Source: Saccharothrix deserti
GTDB taxonomy: Bacteria > Actinomycetota > Actinomycetes > Mycobacteriales > Pseudonocardiaceae
Length of the DNA stretch: 64,000 nt
Direction: 5' to 3'
Assembly: GCF_009769385.1 (NCBI RefSeq)
Contig: NZ_ML775961.1
Span: forward strand, 351,119 to 415,118
Below are positions 35,171-43,763 of this stretch, piece by piece. The position numbers and the translations under genes are program-made. Each line of letters opens with the position of its first letter. Positions within the stretch are counted from its first letter, which is position 1. The notes below the pieces were generated by a model. The model ran no database searches, had not been told where the DNA came from, and saw only the letters and a program-made list of their open reading frames with translations.

Positions 35171-36750
35171 GCCTGCTGGAGCTGCGCGATCTGAGCGTGC
35201 ACTACCGGGGCGCGCGCGGCGAGGTGGCGGCCGTGCGGTCGGTCTCGCTCGGCTTGGAGGCCGGGCAGACGCTGGGGTTGGCGGGGGAGTCCGGGTGCGG
35301 CAAGTCGACCGTGGCCATGTCGGTGCTGCGGCTGCTGCCGCGCAACGCCCGCGTCGAGGGCCAGGTGCTGCTCGACGGCGAGGACGTGCAGGGCATGTCG
35401 TGGGGACGGCTGCGCACGGTGCGGTGGGCGGCGGCGTCGGTGGTGTTCCAGGGTGCGATGCACGCGTTGAACCCGGTGCACCGGGTGGGTGATCAGATCG
35501 CCGAGCCGATGCGGCTGCACGGCGTGAGCGGCTCGGTGTCGGACCTGCTGGGCCAGGTGGAGCTGCCCGCGCGTGCGGCGCGGGCCTATCCGCACGAGCT
35601 GTCCGGCGGGCAGAAGCAGCGGGTGATGATCGCGATGGCGTTGGCGTGCGCGCCGCGGTTGGTCATCGCGGACGAGCCGACCACGGCGCTGGACGTGGTG
35701 GTGCAGGCGCAGGTGCTCGACGTGCTGAAGCGGCTGGTGTCCGAGCGCGGCATCGGGTTGGTGATGATCAGCCACGACCTGTCGGTGCTGGCGTCGACGT
35801 GCGACCGGCTGGCCGTGATGCGGTACGGCCAGATCGTGGAGGAGGGCCCGGCACGCGAGGTGATCGCCTCGCCGACCCACCCGCACACGCAGGCGTTGGC
35901 GGCGGCGTTCCCGACGGTCGGTGATCCGGCGTCGCGGCAGGTCACGGCGGAGGACGCGGCCGACGGTCCGGTGCTGCTGCGCGCGGAGGGCGTGCGCGTG
36001 GACTACGGCGCGACGAAAGCCGTGGCGGGGGTGGACCTGGAGGTGCGGGCGGGGGAGATCGTCGCGCTGGTCGGCCAGTCCGGTTCGGGCAAGACCACGC
36101 TCGCCCGGACCCTGCTCGGCCTGCAACGCCCCACCGCCGGCCGGGTGCTGTTCGAGGGCACCGAACTCCCCCGCTCGTCGTCGGGCCTGCGCGCCTACCG
36201 CCGGCAGGTGCAACTGGTGTTGCAGGACCCGACCAGCGCGCTCAACCCACGGCACTCGGTGTACGAGGCCGTCGCCGAGGGCCTGCGCATCCACCGGATC
36301 GAGGGCGACGAGCCGACCCTGGTCGCCGAGGCGTTGTCCCACGCGGAACTGCGCCCACCGGAACTGTTCTTCCCGTCCCTGCCGCACGAACTGTCCGGCG
36401 GGCAACGCCAACGCGTGGTGATCGCCGGCGCGCTGGCGCTGGGACCGCGGCTGCTGATCGCCGACGAGCCGGTGGCGTCGCTGGACGCCTCCGTGCGCGG
36501 CGAGATCCTGGCGCTGCTGCTGCGGCTGCGCCGCGAACTGGGCCTGGCCGCCCTGGTCATCACGCACGACCTCGGTCTGGCGTGGACGATCGCCGACCGG
36601 GTCGCGGTGATGTACCAGGGCGAGTTGGTCGAGCAGGGCACGGTGGAGCAGGTGCTGCTGTCACCGCGGCACGACTACACCCGCACCCTGCTCGCCGCCG
36701 TGCCTCAGGACCAGCGCAGCACCCGGCCGAACTGGACCAGCTCGCCGTAG
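35167..36750 (+). CDS. Fused double peptide ABC transporter ATPase (DppD-DppF)
   Basis: 527 residues containing two complete nucleotide-binding domains. Domain 1: Walker A GESGCGKSTVAM (about 40-51), signature LSGGQKQRV, Walker B LVIADEPTTALD, then SHDLSVL. Domain 2: Walker A GQSGSGKTTLAR (about 303-314), signature LSGGQRQRV, Walker B LLIADEPVASLD, then THDLGLA. In many bacteria these are two proteins, DppD and DppF; here they are one chain. Its 3' end overlaps the convergent SDR gene by 46 bp. Confidence 0.93.
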   Translation: MSLLELRDLSVHYRGARGEVAAVRSVSLGLEAGQTLGLAGESGCGKSTVAMSVLRLLPRNARVEGQVLLDGEDVQGMSWGRLRTVRWAAASVVFQGAMHALNPVHRVGDQIAEPMRLHGVSGSVSDLLGQVELPARAARAYPHELSGGQKQRVMIAMALACAPRLVIADEPTTALDVVVQAQVLDVLKRLVSERGIGLVMISHDLSVLASTCDRLAVMRYGQIVEEGPAREVIASPTHPHTQALAAAFPTVGDPASRQVTAEDAADGPVLLRAEGVRVDYGATKAVAGVDLEVRAGEIVALVGQSGSGKTTLARTLLGLQRPTAGRVLFEGTELPRSSSGLRAYRRQVQLVLQDPTSALNPRHSVYEAVAEGLRIHRIEGDEPTLVAEALSHAELRPPELFFPSLPHELSGGQRQRVVIAGALALGPRLLIADEPVASLDASVRGEILALLLRLRRELGLAALVITHDLGLAWTIADRVAVMYQGELVEQGTVEQVLLSPRHDYTRTLLAAVPQDQRSTRPNWTSSP

Positions 36751-37526
36751 AACTCCGGGCGGCGCGTCCCGAGCGCGAGGTCGAGCAGCGGTTCCGCGGC
36801 CTCGGCCGGGCTGGCCGCGCCGCTCATGTCGGCGAACCAGGGCCGGGAGGCGTCGGTGTCGACCAGGCCGGGGCAGACGGCGGCGACGAGCGTGCCGGTG
36901 GCCGAGTCCGCCTCACGGCGTTCGGCGGCCACCGCGCGCACGGCGGCGACCTGGCCGATCTTGGACGGGATGTTGATCCAGTCCGGCCAGCCCTGACCGG
37001 CTGCCGTCCCGTCGAGCACGGCGTCCCGCCACGCGAGCATCGTGGCGTCGACGTCGTCGAGGGACTTCGCGGCGAAGCGCTCGTGCAGGTGCCGCGGCAG
37101 CTGCCGCACGGTGCCGAAGGAGCTGGCCACGACCAGCAGCGCGCCACCGGGCCGCAGCACCGGCCCGAACGCGCGCAGCATGTGTGTGGTGCCCAGGTTG
37201 TTGGTGTCCACGAACGGCCCGACCTGGTCGCTCGACGGGGCGCCGGGGGTCAGCCGTGCGGCGGCGTTGGACAGCACGACGTCCACGCCGCCGTGGCGTT
37301 CGCGCAGTTCGTCGGCGAACGCGGTGACGGCGTTCCCGTCGCGGACGTCCAGCACGTGGGTGCGGATCGTCTTGTGGTCGATCCTGGCTGCGGCCTCGGC
37401 GACACGCCCGGCGTCCCGGCCGGTGAGGTAGACGACGTCGGATGAGGTCGCGCGGCGCGCCAAACCCTCGGCGAGGGCGAAGCCCAGACCTTGGTTGGCG
37501 CCGGTGACGACGGAGATGCGGCTCAT
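36705..37526 (-). CDS. Short-chain dehydrogenase/reductase (carbonyl-reductase-like)
   Basis: About 273 residues. VVTGANQGLGFALAEGLARR is the TGxxxGxG cofactor loop and VDVVLSNAAARL the NNAG-like motif. The catalytic Ser and the YxxxK are hard to place: the segment expected to hold YxxxK reads WINIPSKIGQ, so Tyr is not evident. Either the alignment is unusual or catalysis is altered. It overlaps the HxlR regulator gene (ATGA) and is probably controlled by it. A perfect 28-bp palindrome lies just upstream of its start inside the hxlR 3' end. Confidence 0.85.
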   Translation of the reverse strand: MSRISVVTGANQGLGFALAEGLARRATSSDVVYLTGRDAGRVAEAAARIDHKTIRTHVLDVRDGNAVTAFADELRERHGGVDVVLSNAAARLTPGAPSSDQVGPFVDTNNLGTTHMLRAFGPVLRPGGALLVVASSFGTVRQLPRHLHERFAAKSLDDVDATMLAWRDAVLDGTAAGQGWPDWINIPSKIGQVAAVRAVAAERREADSATGTLVAAVCPGLVDTDASRPWFADMSGAASPAEAAEPLLDLALGTRRPEFYGELVQFGRVLRWS

Positions 37527-37894
37527 GCTCCCATGGTCGCGTGGGTGGAGGAACCGATCGGTTCCTCCACCGCGTGCTGCCGCGCGTCGAGCAGGTCGCC
37601 GGTGTGTTCCTCCGCCCACGCGGCCAGCGCGCGGACCGGCGTGAGCAGCGACCGGCCGAGGTCGGTCAGCTCGTGCCAGCCGTCGACGGTGGTCAGCAGG
37701 CCGTTGCCGCGCAGCCGGGCCAACGTCTGGGTGAGCATCTTGTTGCTGATGCCGCCGATGCGGTCGAGCAACTCCCCGTACCGCAGCGGCCCCTCGCCTA
37801 GGGCGACGACAACCACGACCGACCAGGTGTGCCCGACGACCTCCAGGGTCGTGCGGGCGGGGCAGTCGGCAAGGAACACGTCGTAGTCGCTCAC
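37523..37894 (-). CDS. HxlR-family transcriptional regulator
   Basis: 123 residues. Cys near residue 11 in ADCPARTTLEVVGHTWSV, the winged helix ELLDRIGGISNKMLTQTLARL with RGNGLLTTVDGWHELTDLG, and the C-terminal helix VRALAAWAEEHTGDLLDAR are standard HxlR features. Members often sense electrophiles and regulate an adjacent reductase. The last residues (after QHA) are encoded by a perfect 28-bp DNA palindrome and look like an added tail. It overlaps the SDR gene by four bases. Confidence 0.9.
   Translation of the reverse strand: MSDYDVFLADCPARTTLEVVGHTWSVVVVVALGEGPLRYGELLDRIGGISNKMLTQTLARLRGNGLLTTVDGWHELTDLGRSLLTPVRALAAWAEEHTGDLLDARQHAVEEPIGSSTHATMGA
37544..37571. promoter_or_regulatory. Perfect 28-bp palindrome in the hxlR 3' end
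   Basis: The half GGTGGAGGAACCGA is followed directly by its exact reverse complement, centred between 37557 and 37558. It is inside hxlR and 18 bp upstream of the SDR start codon. It could be an operator for HxlR, an RNA hairpin attenuating the SDR gene, or a terminator without T-tract. Confidence 0.7.
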
Positions 37895-37898
37895 CCTG

Positions 37899-39110
37899 TC
37901 ACAAATACCGCTTGAGCTCCCGCTTGGCCAGCGACATCCGGTGCACTTCGTCCGGCCCGTCGGCCAGGCGCAGGGTGCGTGCCGCCGCCCACAGCTCGGC
38001 CAGCGGGAAGTCCTGGCTCACGCCGCCCGCGCCGTGCGCCTGGATCGCCTTGTCCAGCACCCACTCGGCCATGATCGGCGTGCCGATCTTGATGGCCTGG
38101 ATCTCGGTGTGCGCGCCCTTGTTGCCGACGGTGTCCATCAGCCACGCCGTCTTGAGCACGAGCAGCCTGGCCTGCTCGATGCGCACCCGCGACTCGGCGA
38201 TCCACTCCTGCACCACGCCCTGGCGGGCGATCGGCTTGCCGAACGCCACCCGTTGCACCGCACGGCGGCACATCAGCTCCAGCGCGCGTTCGGCGATGCC
38301 GATCAGCCGCATGCAGTGGTGGATCCGGCCGGGGCCGAGGCGGGCCTGGGCGATCGCGAAGCCCTCGCCTTCGCCGGCGATCAGGTTGTCGGCGGGCACG
38401 CGCACGTCGTCGAACACGATCTCGGCGTGGCCGCCGTGCGAGGCGTCGGTGTAGCCGAACACGTGCATACCGCGCTTGACGTGCACGCCCGGCGTGTCGC
38501 GGGGCACCAGGATCATGGCCTGCTGGCGGTGCCGTTCGGCGTCCGGGTCGGTCTTGCCCATCACGATGAAGATCGCGCAGTTCGGGTTCATCGCGCCCGA
38601 CGACCACCACTTGCGGCCGTTGATCACGTACTCGTCGCCGTCGCGTTCGATGCTGGTGGCGATGTTGGTGGCGTCGGAGGACGCGACGTCCGGCTCGGTC
38701 ATGCAGAACGCGGACCGGATCTCGCCGTCCAGCAGGGGCCGCAGCCACTGCTTCTTCTGCTGCTCGGTGCCGAACATCGCCAGCACCTCCATGTTCCCGG
38801 TGTCCGGCGCGGCGCAGTTGAGCGCTTCGGGCGCCAGGTGCGGGCTGCGGCCGGTGATCTCGGCCAGCGGCGCGTACTGGAGGTTCGTCAGGCCGCCGCC
38901 GTGCTCGGGGTCGGGCAGGAACAGGTTCCACAGGCCCTGCCTGCGGGCCTCGGCCTTCAGCTCCTCCAGGACCGGCGGCCGGGCCCACGGGTCCTCGGCG
39001 TCGTGGAGCTGCTGCTCGGCGACGGGCTCGGCGGGGTAGACGAACTCGTCCATGAACCGCAGCAGTTTGTCGCGCAGTTCCTCGGTCTTGGCGTCGTAGG
39101 CGAAGTCCAT
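37899..39110 (-). CDS. Acyl-CoA dehydrogenase family protein (ACAD10/11-like)
   Basis: 403 residues. [17 protein letters not shown] is the substrate/FAD signature, [20 protein letters not shown] the beta-domain segment, and [19 protein letters not shown] with [20 protein letters not shown] the C-terminal helical signature of the ACAD10/ACAD11 group. It is last in an overlapping operon with an APH-like kinase and a HAD phosphatase-fold protein. In ACAD10/11 and in bacterial levulinate catabolism (LvaA/LvaC), a kinase phosphorylates a 4-hydroxyacyl-CoA and the ACAD removes the phosphate. The same chemistry is inferred here. Confidence 0.9.
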   Translation of the reverse strand: MDFAYDAKTEELRDKLLRFMDEFVYPAEPVAEQQLHDAEDPWARPPVLEELKAEARRQGLWNLFLPDPEHGGGLTNLQYAPLAEITGRSPHLAPEALNCAAPDTGNMEVLAMFGTEQQKKQWLRPLLDGEIRSAFCMTEPDVASSDATNIATSIERDGDEYVINGRKWWSSGAMNPNCAIFIVMGKTDPDAERHRQQAMILVPRDTPGVHVKRGMHVFGYTDASHGGHAEIVFDDVRVPADNLIAGEGEGFAIAQARLGPGRIHHCMRLIGIAERALELMCRRAVQRVAFGKPIARQGVVQEWIAESRVRIEQARLLVLKTAWLMDTVGNKGAHTEIQAIKIGTPIMAEWVLDKAIQAHGAGGVSQDFPLAELWAAARTLRLADGPDEVHRMSLAKRELKRYL

Positions 39111-40114
39111 CAGTGCTCCCCTGAGGTCGCGGCGAGTCCCTGCCGGACCAGCGGCAGGGTGAGTTGGCCGATCTGGTCGAACCCCGCTCCCACGGTCTTG
39201 CCGCGGGTGAAGCGGAAGTGGATGCCTTCGAGGATCACGGCGAGCTTGAAGTAGGCGAACGCCGTGTACCAGGCGAGGCCGCCGGTGTCGGCGCCGCTGC
39301 GCTCGGCGTAGCGGCGCACCATCTCGTCGGTGCCCGCGAACCCGGGCAACGTGGGCACGGTGCCGGTGATCGGGTCGTCCTGCGCGCCGATGCCGTTCCA
39401 GTACACGCACAGCAGGCCGAGGTCGGCGAGCGGGTCGCCCAACGTGGCCATCTCCCAGTCCAGGACCGCGCTGATGTCCAGCGGGTCCTCGGTGACCAGG
39501 ACGTTGTCCAGCCGGTAGTCGCCGTGCACGATCGTGGCGCGGGCGGAGTCCGGGACGGTGTCGGCGAGCCGGTCGCGCAGTTCGTCGATGCCGGGCAGCT
39601 CACGGCTGCGCGACGCCTCCAGCTGCTTGCCCCAGCGGGCGACCTGGCGCTTGAGGAAGCCGTCCGGTCGGCCGAAGTCGCCGAGGCCGACCGCCTTCGG
39701 GTCGACCGCGTGCAGGTCGGCTAGCACGTCGACCAGCCGTTCCGAGAGGGTGCGGGCCTTGTCCGGGGTCAGCCACGGGCACTGGTCGCGGTGCCGCAGC
39801 GCCGCGCCGGGCATCTCTTCCATCAGGTAGAACGGCGCGCCGATGACGTCGGTGTCCTCGCACAGCAGCTCGACCGCCGGCACCGGCACGGCGGTGTCGG
39901 TGAGGGCTTTGATCACCCGGTACTCGCGGGACATGTCGTGCGCGGTGGCCAGGACGTGGCCCAGCGGCGGGCGGCGCAGCACCCAGCGGCGTGCGCCGTC
40001 GGTGACCCGGTAGGTCAGGTTGGAGCGTCCGCCGGGGATCAGTTCGCCGGTCAGCGGCCCGGTCCTCAGATGGGTGGCGAGTCGGTCGAGGTCCAGGCCG
40101 GGCAGTTCGGTCAT
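39110..40114 (-). CDS. APH-fold kinase of the ACAD10/LvaA type
   Basis: 334 residues. [20 protein letters not shown] is the nucleotide-binding N-lobe, [13 protein letters not shown] the Brenner loop (HGDxxxxN), and [20 protein letters not shown] the DxD-like metal motif. This wording is characteristic of the ACAD10/ACAD11 kinase domain rather than aminoglycoside kinases. The start overlaps the HAD gene by four bases and the stop overlaps the acyl-CoA dehydrogenase start by one base. The probable substrate is a 4-hydroxyacyl-CoA. It should be cytosolic. Confidence 0.9.
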   Translation of the reverse strand: MTELPGLDLDRLATHLRTGPLTGELIPGGRSNLTYRVTDGARRWVLRRPPLGHVLATAHDMSREYRVIKALTDTAVPVPAVELLCEDTDVIGAPFYLMEEMPGAALRHRDQCPWLTPDKARTLSERLVDVLADLHAVDPKAVGLGDFGRPDGFLKRQVARWGKQLEASRSRELPGIDELRDRLADTVPDSARATIVHGDYRLDNVLVTEDPLDISAVLDWEMATLGDPLADLGLLCVYWNGIGAQDDPITGTVPTLPGFAGTDEMVRRYAERSGADTGGLAWYTAFAYFKLAVILEGIHFRFTRGKTVGAGFDQIGQLTLPLVRQGLAATSGEH

Positions 40115-40752
40115 GCGGCGGCTCCCCTGAGCTGGGCGATCACGGCGCGCGTGGTGTCGGCGTCGGTGTGCCGGTGGGCGTGCAGGCCGACCGCCTGCGC
40201 CGCCTCGACGTTGACCGGCGCGTCGTCGAAGAACACGCAGCGGTGGGCGGGCAGCCCGATCTGGTCGAGGGTGTGGTGGAAGATGCGCGGGTCCGGCTTG
40301 CGCAGGCCGATCCGGCCGCTGATCACGATGGTGTCGAACAGCTCCAGCAGCAGGTCCTCGGGGTAGCCCTCGCCCCAGCTGTTGGACAGCAGCACGGTGC
40401 GCAGGCCGTCGGCGCGCAGTTCGCGGACCAGGTCGACCATCTTCGGGTCGGGGTGCGCACTGCCGAACATGCGGCGGAGCAGGCCTTTCGACGCCACCTC
40501 ACGGCCGTCGAGGGTGACCAGTTCGGCGGCCAGGAGCGCTTCGAACTCCGCCGGTGTCAGCTCGCCGGTCTCCAGCCGGAACACCGGGTTGTCCGGGGCG
40601 GCCTCGCGCCCCATCCAGTTCCGCATGGTCACGCCGTAGCGGTCCCGGTCGATGTTCTCCGAAGTCAGCCAGTCCTCGATGAAGGCGGGCACGGAGACCG
40701 TGAGCACGCCACCCCAGTCCAGCACCACCGCGTCGATGCGCCGTTCGTCCAC
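40111..40752 (-). CDS. HAD-family hydrolase
   Basis: About 213 residues. Motif I AVVLDWGGVLTVS (the nucleophile position reads DWGG), motif II VLLSNSWGEGYP, motif III GLRKPDPRIFH and motif IV CVFFDDAPVNVEAAQ are those of the HAD-IA group found at the N-terminus of animal ACAD10. GTG 40752 is the only plausible start near motif I. It is the first gene of the HAD-kinase-ACAD operon. Its role may be phosphate removal from side products, but in ACAD10 itself the role of this domain is not settled. A 16-bp TetR-type palindrome lies immediately upstream. Confidence 0.87.
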   Translation of the reverse strand: MDERRIDAVVLDWGGVLTVSVPAFIEDWLTSENIDRDRYGVTMRNWMGREAAPDNPVFRLETGELTPAEFEALLAAELVTLDGREVASKGLLRRMFGSAHPDPKMVDLVRELRADGLRTVLLSNSWGEGYPEDLLLELFDTIVISGRIGLRKPDPRIFHHTLDQIGLPAHRCVFFDDAPVNVEAAQAVGLHAHRHTDADTTRAVIAQLRGAAA

Positions 40753-40762
40753 GCCGCGAGGG

Positions 40763-40778
40763 TACCGACCGGTCGGTA
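40763..40778. promoter_or_regulatory. TetR-type operator upstream of the HAD-kinase-ACAD operon
   Basis: TACCGACCGGTCGGTA, a perfect 16-bp palindrome, 10 bp upstream of the GTG start of the operon. ACCGACCGGTCGGT-like dyads are common targets of TetR regulators of fatty-acid genes in actinomycetes. No cognate regulator is encoded next to it. Confidence 0.75.
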
Positions 40779-40815
40779 TGTAGGCAACCCGCGGCGTCGT
40801 GCGTTCATTTCCGCA

Positions 40816-40868
40816 AAACGTGAACACGGTGTTCGCGTTTGACAATCCGGTATTTCTCCCGGCATTCT
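40816..40868 (+). promoter_or_regulatory. Promoter and overlapping inverted repeat of the NmrA-like gene
   Basis: TTGACA (40839-40844) and CATTCT (40863-40868) are spaced by 18 bp. An inverted repeat AAACGTGAACAC-G-GTGTTCGCGTTT (40816-40840, one mismatch) overlaps the -35 and is a likely repressor site. The operator owner is unknown. Confidence 0.6.
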
Positions 40869-40951
40869 CCGTCCCGTCGCCGAACTCACTCAGCCAAGCC
40901 CTCTCACCTGGGCATATGAGTCATGCCCGCGAGTTTCACAAGGAGGAAATG

Positions 40952-41779
40952 ATGCCGATTCTGGTCACCGGTGCGACCGGCACCGTCGGGCGGTGCGTGG
41001 TGCGCCGCCTGCTCGAGGCGGGCCGGTCGGTCCGTGCGCTGACCCGCGATCCGGCCGCGGCCCGGCTGCCGGTCGGGGTGGAGGTGGTGGCCGGTGACTT
41101 CACCGACCCGTCGTCGCTGGCTCCGGCGTTACGCGGGGTGGAGCGGGTGCACCTGGTGTCGATGGAGGGCGACGGCCCCGCGATCGTCGACGTGCTGGTG
41201 CAGGCGGGCGTGCGGCGTCTGACGCACCTCGGGCACAACGACCCGAGCCGTCCCGACGACGATCCGCTGGAGTCGTGGCACCGGGTGTTCCACCGGGCGA
41301 TCGAGTCGTCCGGGATGGAGTGGACGCACCTGTTCCCCGCCGAGTTCATGGCCAACACGTGGGAATGGGTGCCGTCGATCCGTGCGGAGAGCGTGGTGCG
41401 GGCGCCGTTCGGCGACTGGAACAGCACGATGGTGCACGAGGACGACATCGCCGCGATCATCGTGAAGGCGCTGTTGGAGGACGGGCACGCGGGCCGGACC
41501 TACCAGCCCACCGGCCCGGAACCGGTGCGGCGTCGGGACGCGGTCCGGATGATCGGCGAGGCCATCGGCCGTGACGTCGAGTTCGTGGAACTCACCCCGG
41601 AGCAGGCCCGTGACCTGTGGCGGGACATCTACCCGCCCGATGTCATCGAGTGGTTCCTGGAGATGGGCCGCTACCCCGACGGCAACAACTGGGTGTCCCC
41701 GGACGTCGAGCAGGTCCTGGGCCGTCCCGGCCTCAAGTTCGAACAGTGGGCCCGCGACCACGCCGCCGACTTCCGCTGA
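40952..41779 (+). CDS. NmrA-like NAD(P)-binding protein
   Basis: About 275 residues. MPILVTGATGTVGRCVVRRL is the GxxGxxG Rossmann loop of atypical SDRs (NmrA/NAD(P)H:quinone-oxidoreductase-like). VEVVAGDFTDPSSLAPALRG and RLTHLGHNDPSRPDD follow the family order. The classical Tyr-Lys dyad is not evident, so redox sensing or a non-classical reductase is possible. AAGGAGGAA at 40940-40948 fits the second ATG (40952) better than 40949. The preceding promoter overlaps an inverted repeat. Confidence 0.87.
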   Translation: MPILVTGATGTVGRCVVRRLLEAGRSVRALTRDPAAARLPVGVEVVAGDFTDPSSLAPALRGVERVHLVSMEGDGPAIVDVLVQAGVRRLTHLGHNDPSRPDDDPLESWHRVFHRAIESSGMEWTHLFPAEFMANTWEWVPSIRAESVVRAPFGDWNSTMVHEDDIAAIIVKALLEDGHAGRTYQPTGPEPVRRRDAVRMIGEAIGRDVEFVELTPEQARDLWRDIYPPDVIEWFLEMGRYPDGNNWVSPDVEQVLGRPGLKFEQWARDHAADFR

Positions 41780-41852
41780 CCCCGCCGTGAACGAGCCGAC
41801 TCCGCCGAACCGGCCCACACCCTGCCCCGCGCGCCCAGCCCGCCGGTCGCCG

Positions 41853-42377
41853 TCACACGGGTTCCGGCACGGCGTTGCGCAGTCGGATGCCGCTGAACCC
41901 CAACGTGCTGCCCACCACCCTTCGCCAGAACGGCCACAGGTTGGTCATCAGCCGCACTTCGATCCCGGCTTCCTCGTGCAACGCCAGCAGGTCCCCGACC
42001 GGCTCCGGTTCGCCGAGCGGTTCGACGGGTTCGGTCGCGACGTGCGCGTTGGGCGGGTCGCCGATCGGCCGGAACGCCCCGGCGTCGAACCGGTACGCGT
42101 ACAGGTGTGCGGTCTGGATCCGGCGCAGCCAGCCGAACTCGATCGCGTGCACCCGCTCGGCACCCAGCCACGCCCGGTCCTCGGCGCTGGTGGTCGGCTC
42201 CACCCACGTCATCGCGCGCGGGCACTGGCGCGGGAACCAGTAGTCGGGCGCCCTCGCGTGGTCGACGGCCCAGACGTAGGCCTCGGGCTGCTGTGCGGTC
42301 GCGGCGACGTGCGGCTCGAACCGGGTGATCGTCGGGTCTTCCGAGAAGTGCAGCACTTCGCCCGGGTCAGGTCGCAT
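41853..42377 (-). CDS. DUF6886-family protein
   Basis: About 174 residues starting MRPDPGEVLHFSEDPTITRF, with AYVWAVDHARAPDYWFPRQC and IEFGWLRRIQTAHLYAYRFD. These blocks are recognisable as the conserved actinobacterial family named DUF6886, whose function is not known. An upstream in-frame start at 42416 would add 13 poorly conserved residues. It is divergent from the glycosyltransferase-like gene and the two share a short promoter region. Confidence 0.75.
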   Translation of the reverse strand: MRPDPGEVLHFSEDPTITRFEPHVAATAQQPEAYVWAVDHARAPDYWFPRQCPRAMTWVEPTTSAEDRAWLGAERVHAIEFGWLRRIQTAHLYAYRFDAGAFRPIGDPPNAHVATEPVEPLGEPEPVGDLLALHEEAGIEVRLMTNLWPFWRRVVGSTLGFSGIRLRNAVPEPV

Positions 42378-42439
42378 GACCGGCGATCCTCGCGGAAATC
42401 GGGTGGCACGAGCCACCGGTTTCCGCTCATGATCACGTC

Positions 42440-43726
42440 GTGTCGGGCTCCCTCCTGGTCAACTTCGTCTACTGCCATCCGGTCGGCCACGCCATCGAGG
42501 CCGTGCACCGCTGCCACGGTTACCGCCTGGCCAACCCCGACCTGCGCATCGGAGTCGTGCTGAACTCCGCCACCCCGTGCGAACTGGCCGAGATCAGCCC
42601 GTTCATCGACGAGGTGTACCCGGTCGACGTCGACGTCTTCGACGGCACCGTCGACTTCCGACCCCAACTCGGCGCCATCGCGCCGGACTGGGACCAGATC
42701 GTCGAGGACGAACGCGCCAGTCAGGCCTGGCAACGCTCCTCCTTCCCCGGCCTGGCGCGGTACTACGACGACGCGCGGGCCTACCTGCGGCCCGGCACCG
42801 CGACGTTCCCGTACCAGCGCGGCGGGCACCTGCGGCTGCCGATCGCCGCCACCCGCCCCGCAGCCAGTCCAGCCCCGGTCAGTCCAGCCGCAGCCACTCG
42901 AGCCCCAGCCAGTCCCACTCAAGTCCCGGCCGGTCCGGCCGCAGACACTGCGACCGCAGCCAGTCCAGCCCGAGCCACTGTGACGGCAGCCGACTCGAGT
43001 GCAGCCGACTCGACTGCGATCGGACCGTCGTCCGGGCACACCACGTCCGCCTCGGCGTCCGAGCCTGTGCGGATCGCCGTGCTGCCCGGAGGCAGTTCGC
43101 CGCGCGAGCTGTACCCGTCGGTGCGGTCGTGGCGTCTGGTGCTCGACGCCCTCGCCGAACGGTTCCCCGGCGTGGAGTTCCTGTTCGTCGGCAAGCTGAA
43201 CGACGACGGCCGCACCAGCACCAGCTTCGGCCGGGACGAGTTCGCCGGGTTGGTCGCCTCGGTCGAGCGGTCCGTGAGCGTGGTGGACCGGCCGCTGCTC
43301 GACCAGTTGGGTGCCGTGGCGGGCAGCGACGTGCTGGTGTCGCCGCACACCGGGTTCGGGATGGCCGCCCTCGCGGTCGGCGCCCCGTGGTTGACGATCT
43401 CGGGCAACAAGTGGCCCGAGTACTACTTCCCTGGCACCCCCTTCTACAGCGTCCTGCCGGATGTGTCGCGGTTCCCCTGTTACACGTTGTTCGGTCCCGA
43501 CCCGGAGCCGGTGGACGACGACGGTCCACGCTCGCCGAGCATGTCGTTCGAGAGGATCAGCGCCGACCTGGGCGAGATCGTCGAGGGCGCGGCACGGCTG
43601 GTCGAGCGCCGCTGGGACTTCGAGACCGCGATGGTCGACCACTACCGCCGCATGTGGGCCCTGCCGGTCGGGGCGTCGCGGTGGTTGTGGTCGGTGGACG
43701 ACGTGCACCGGGCCTACCTGCCGTAG
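42440..43726 (+). CDS. Glycosyltransferase family 9-like protein with a low-complexity insert
   Basis: 428 residues. The C-terminal half resembles GT-B enzymes of the heptosyltransferase/GT9 type: RIAVLPGGSSPRELYPSVRS, FVGKLNDDGRTS and SDVLVSPHTGFGMAALAVGA (the nucleotide-sugar helix region). The N-terminal half starts VNFVYCHPVGHAIEAVHRCH. Between them residues about 136-200 are a Pro/Ala/Ser/Thr-rich stretch encoded by degenerate CCAGTC/CCGGTC-type repeats (42846-43030), probably a flexible linker created by repeat expansion. Acceptor and donor are unknown. No signal peptide is seen. Confidence 0.75.
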   Translation: MSGSLLVNFVYCHPVGHAIEAVHRCHGYRLANPDLRIGVVLNSATPCELAEISPFIDEVYPVDVDVFDGTVDFRPQLGAIAPDWDQIVEDERASQAWQRSSFPGLARYYDDARAYLRPGTATFPYQRGGHLRLPIAATRPAASPAPVSPAAATRAPASPTQVPAGPAADTATAASPARATVTAADSSAADSTAIGPSSGHTTSASASEPVRIAVLPGGSSPRELYPSVRSWRLVLDALAERFPGVEFLFVGKLNDDGRTSTSFGRDEFAGLVASVERSVSVVDRPLLDQLGAVAGSDVLVSPHTGFGMAALAVGAPWLTISGNKWPEYYFPGTPFYSVLPDVSRFPCYTLFGPDPEPVDDDGPRSPSMSFERISADLGEIVEGAARLVERRWDFETAMVDHYRRMWALPVGASRWLWSVDDVHRAYLP

Positions 43727-43763
43727 ACCCGGTGCACATCCGGTATCCGACGGCGGTCGGTCG

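Noticed and set aside
42846..43040. CRISPR-like repeat array
   Set aside because: The units are about 6 bp, degenerate, without spacers, and preserve an open reading frame.
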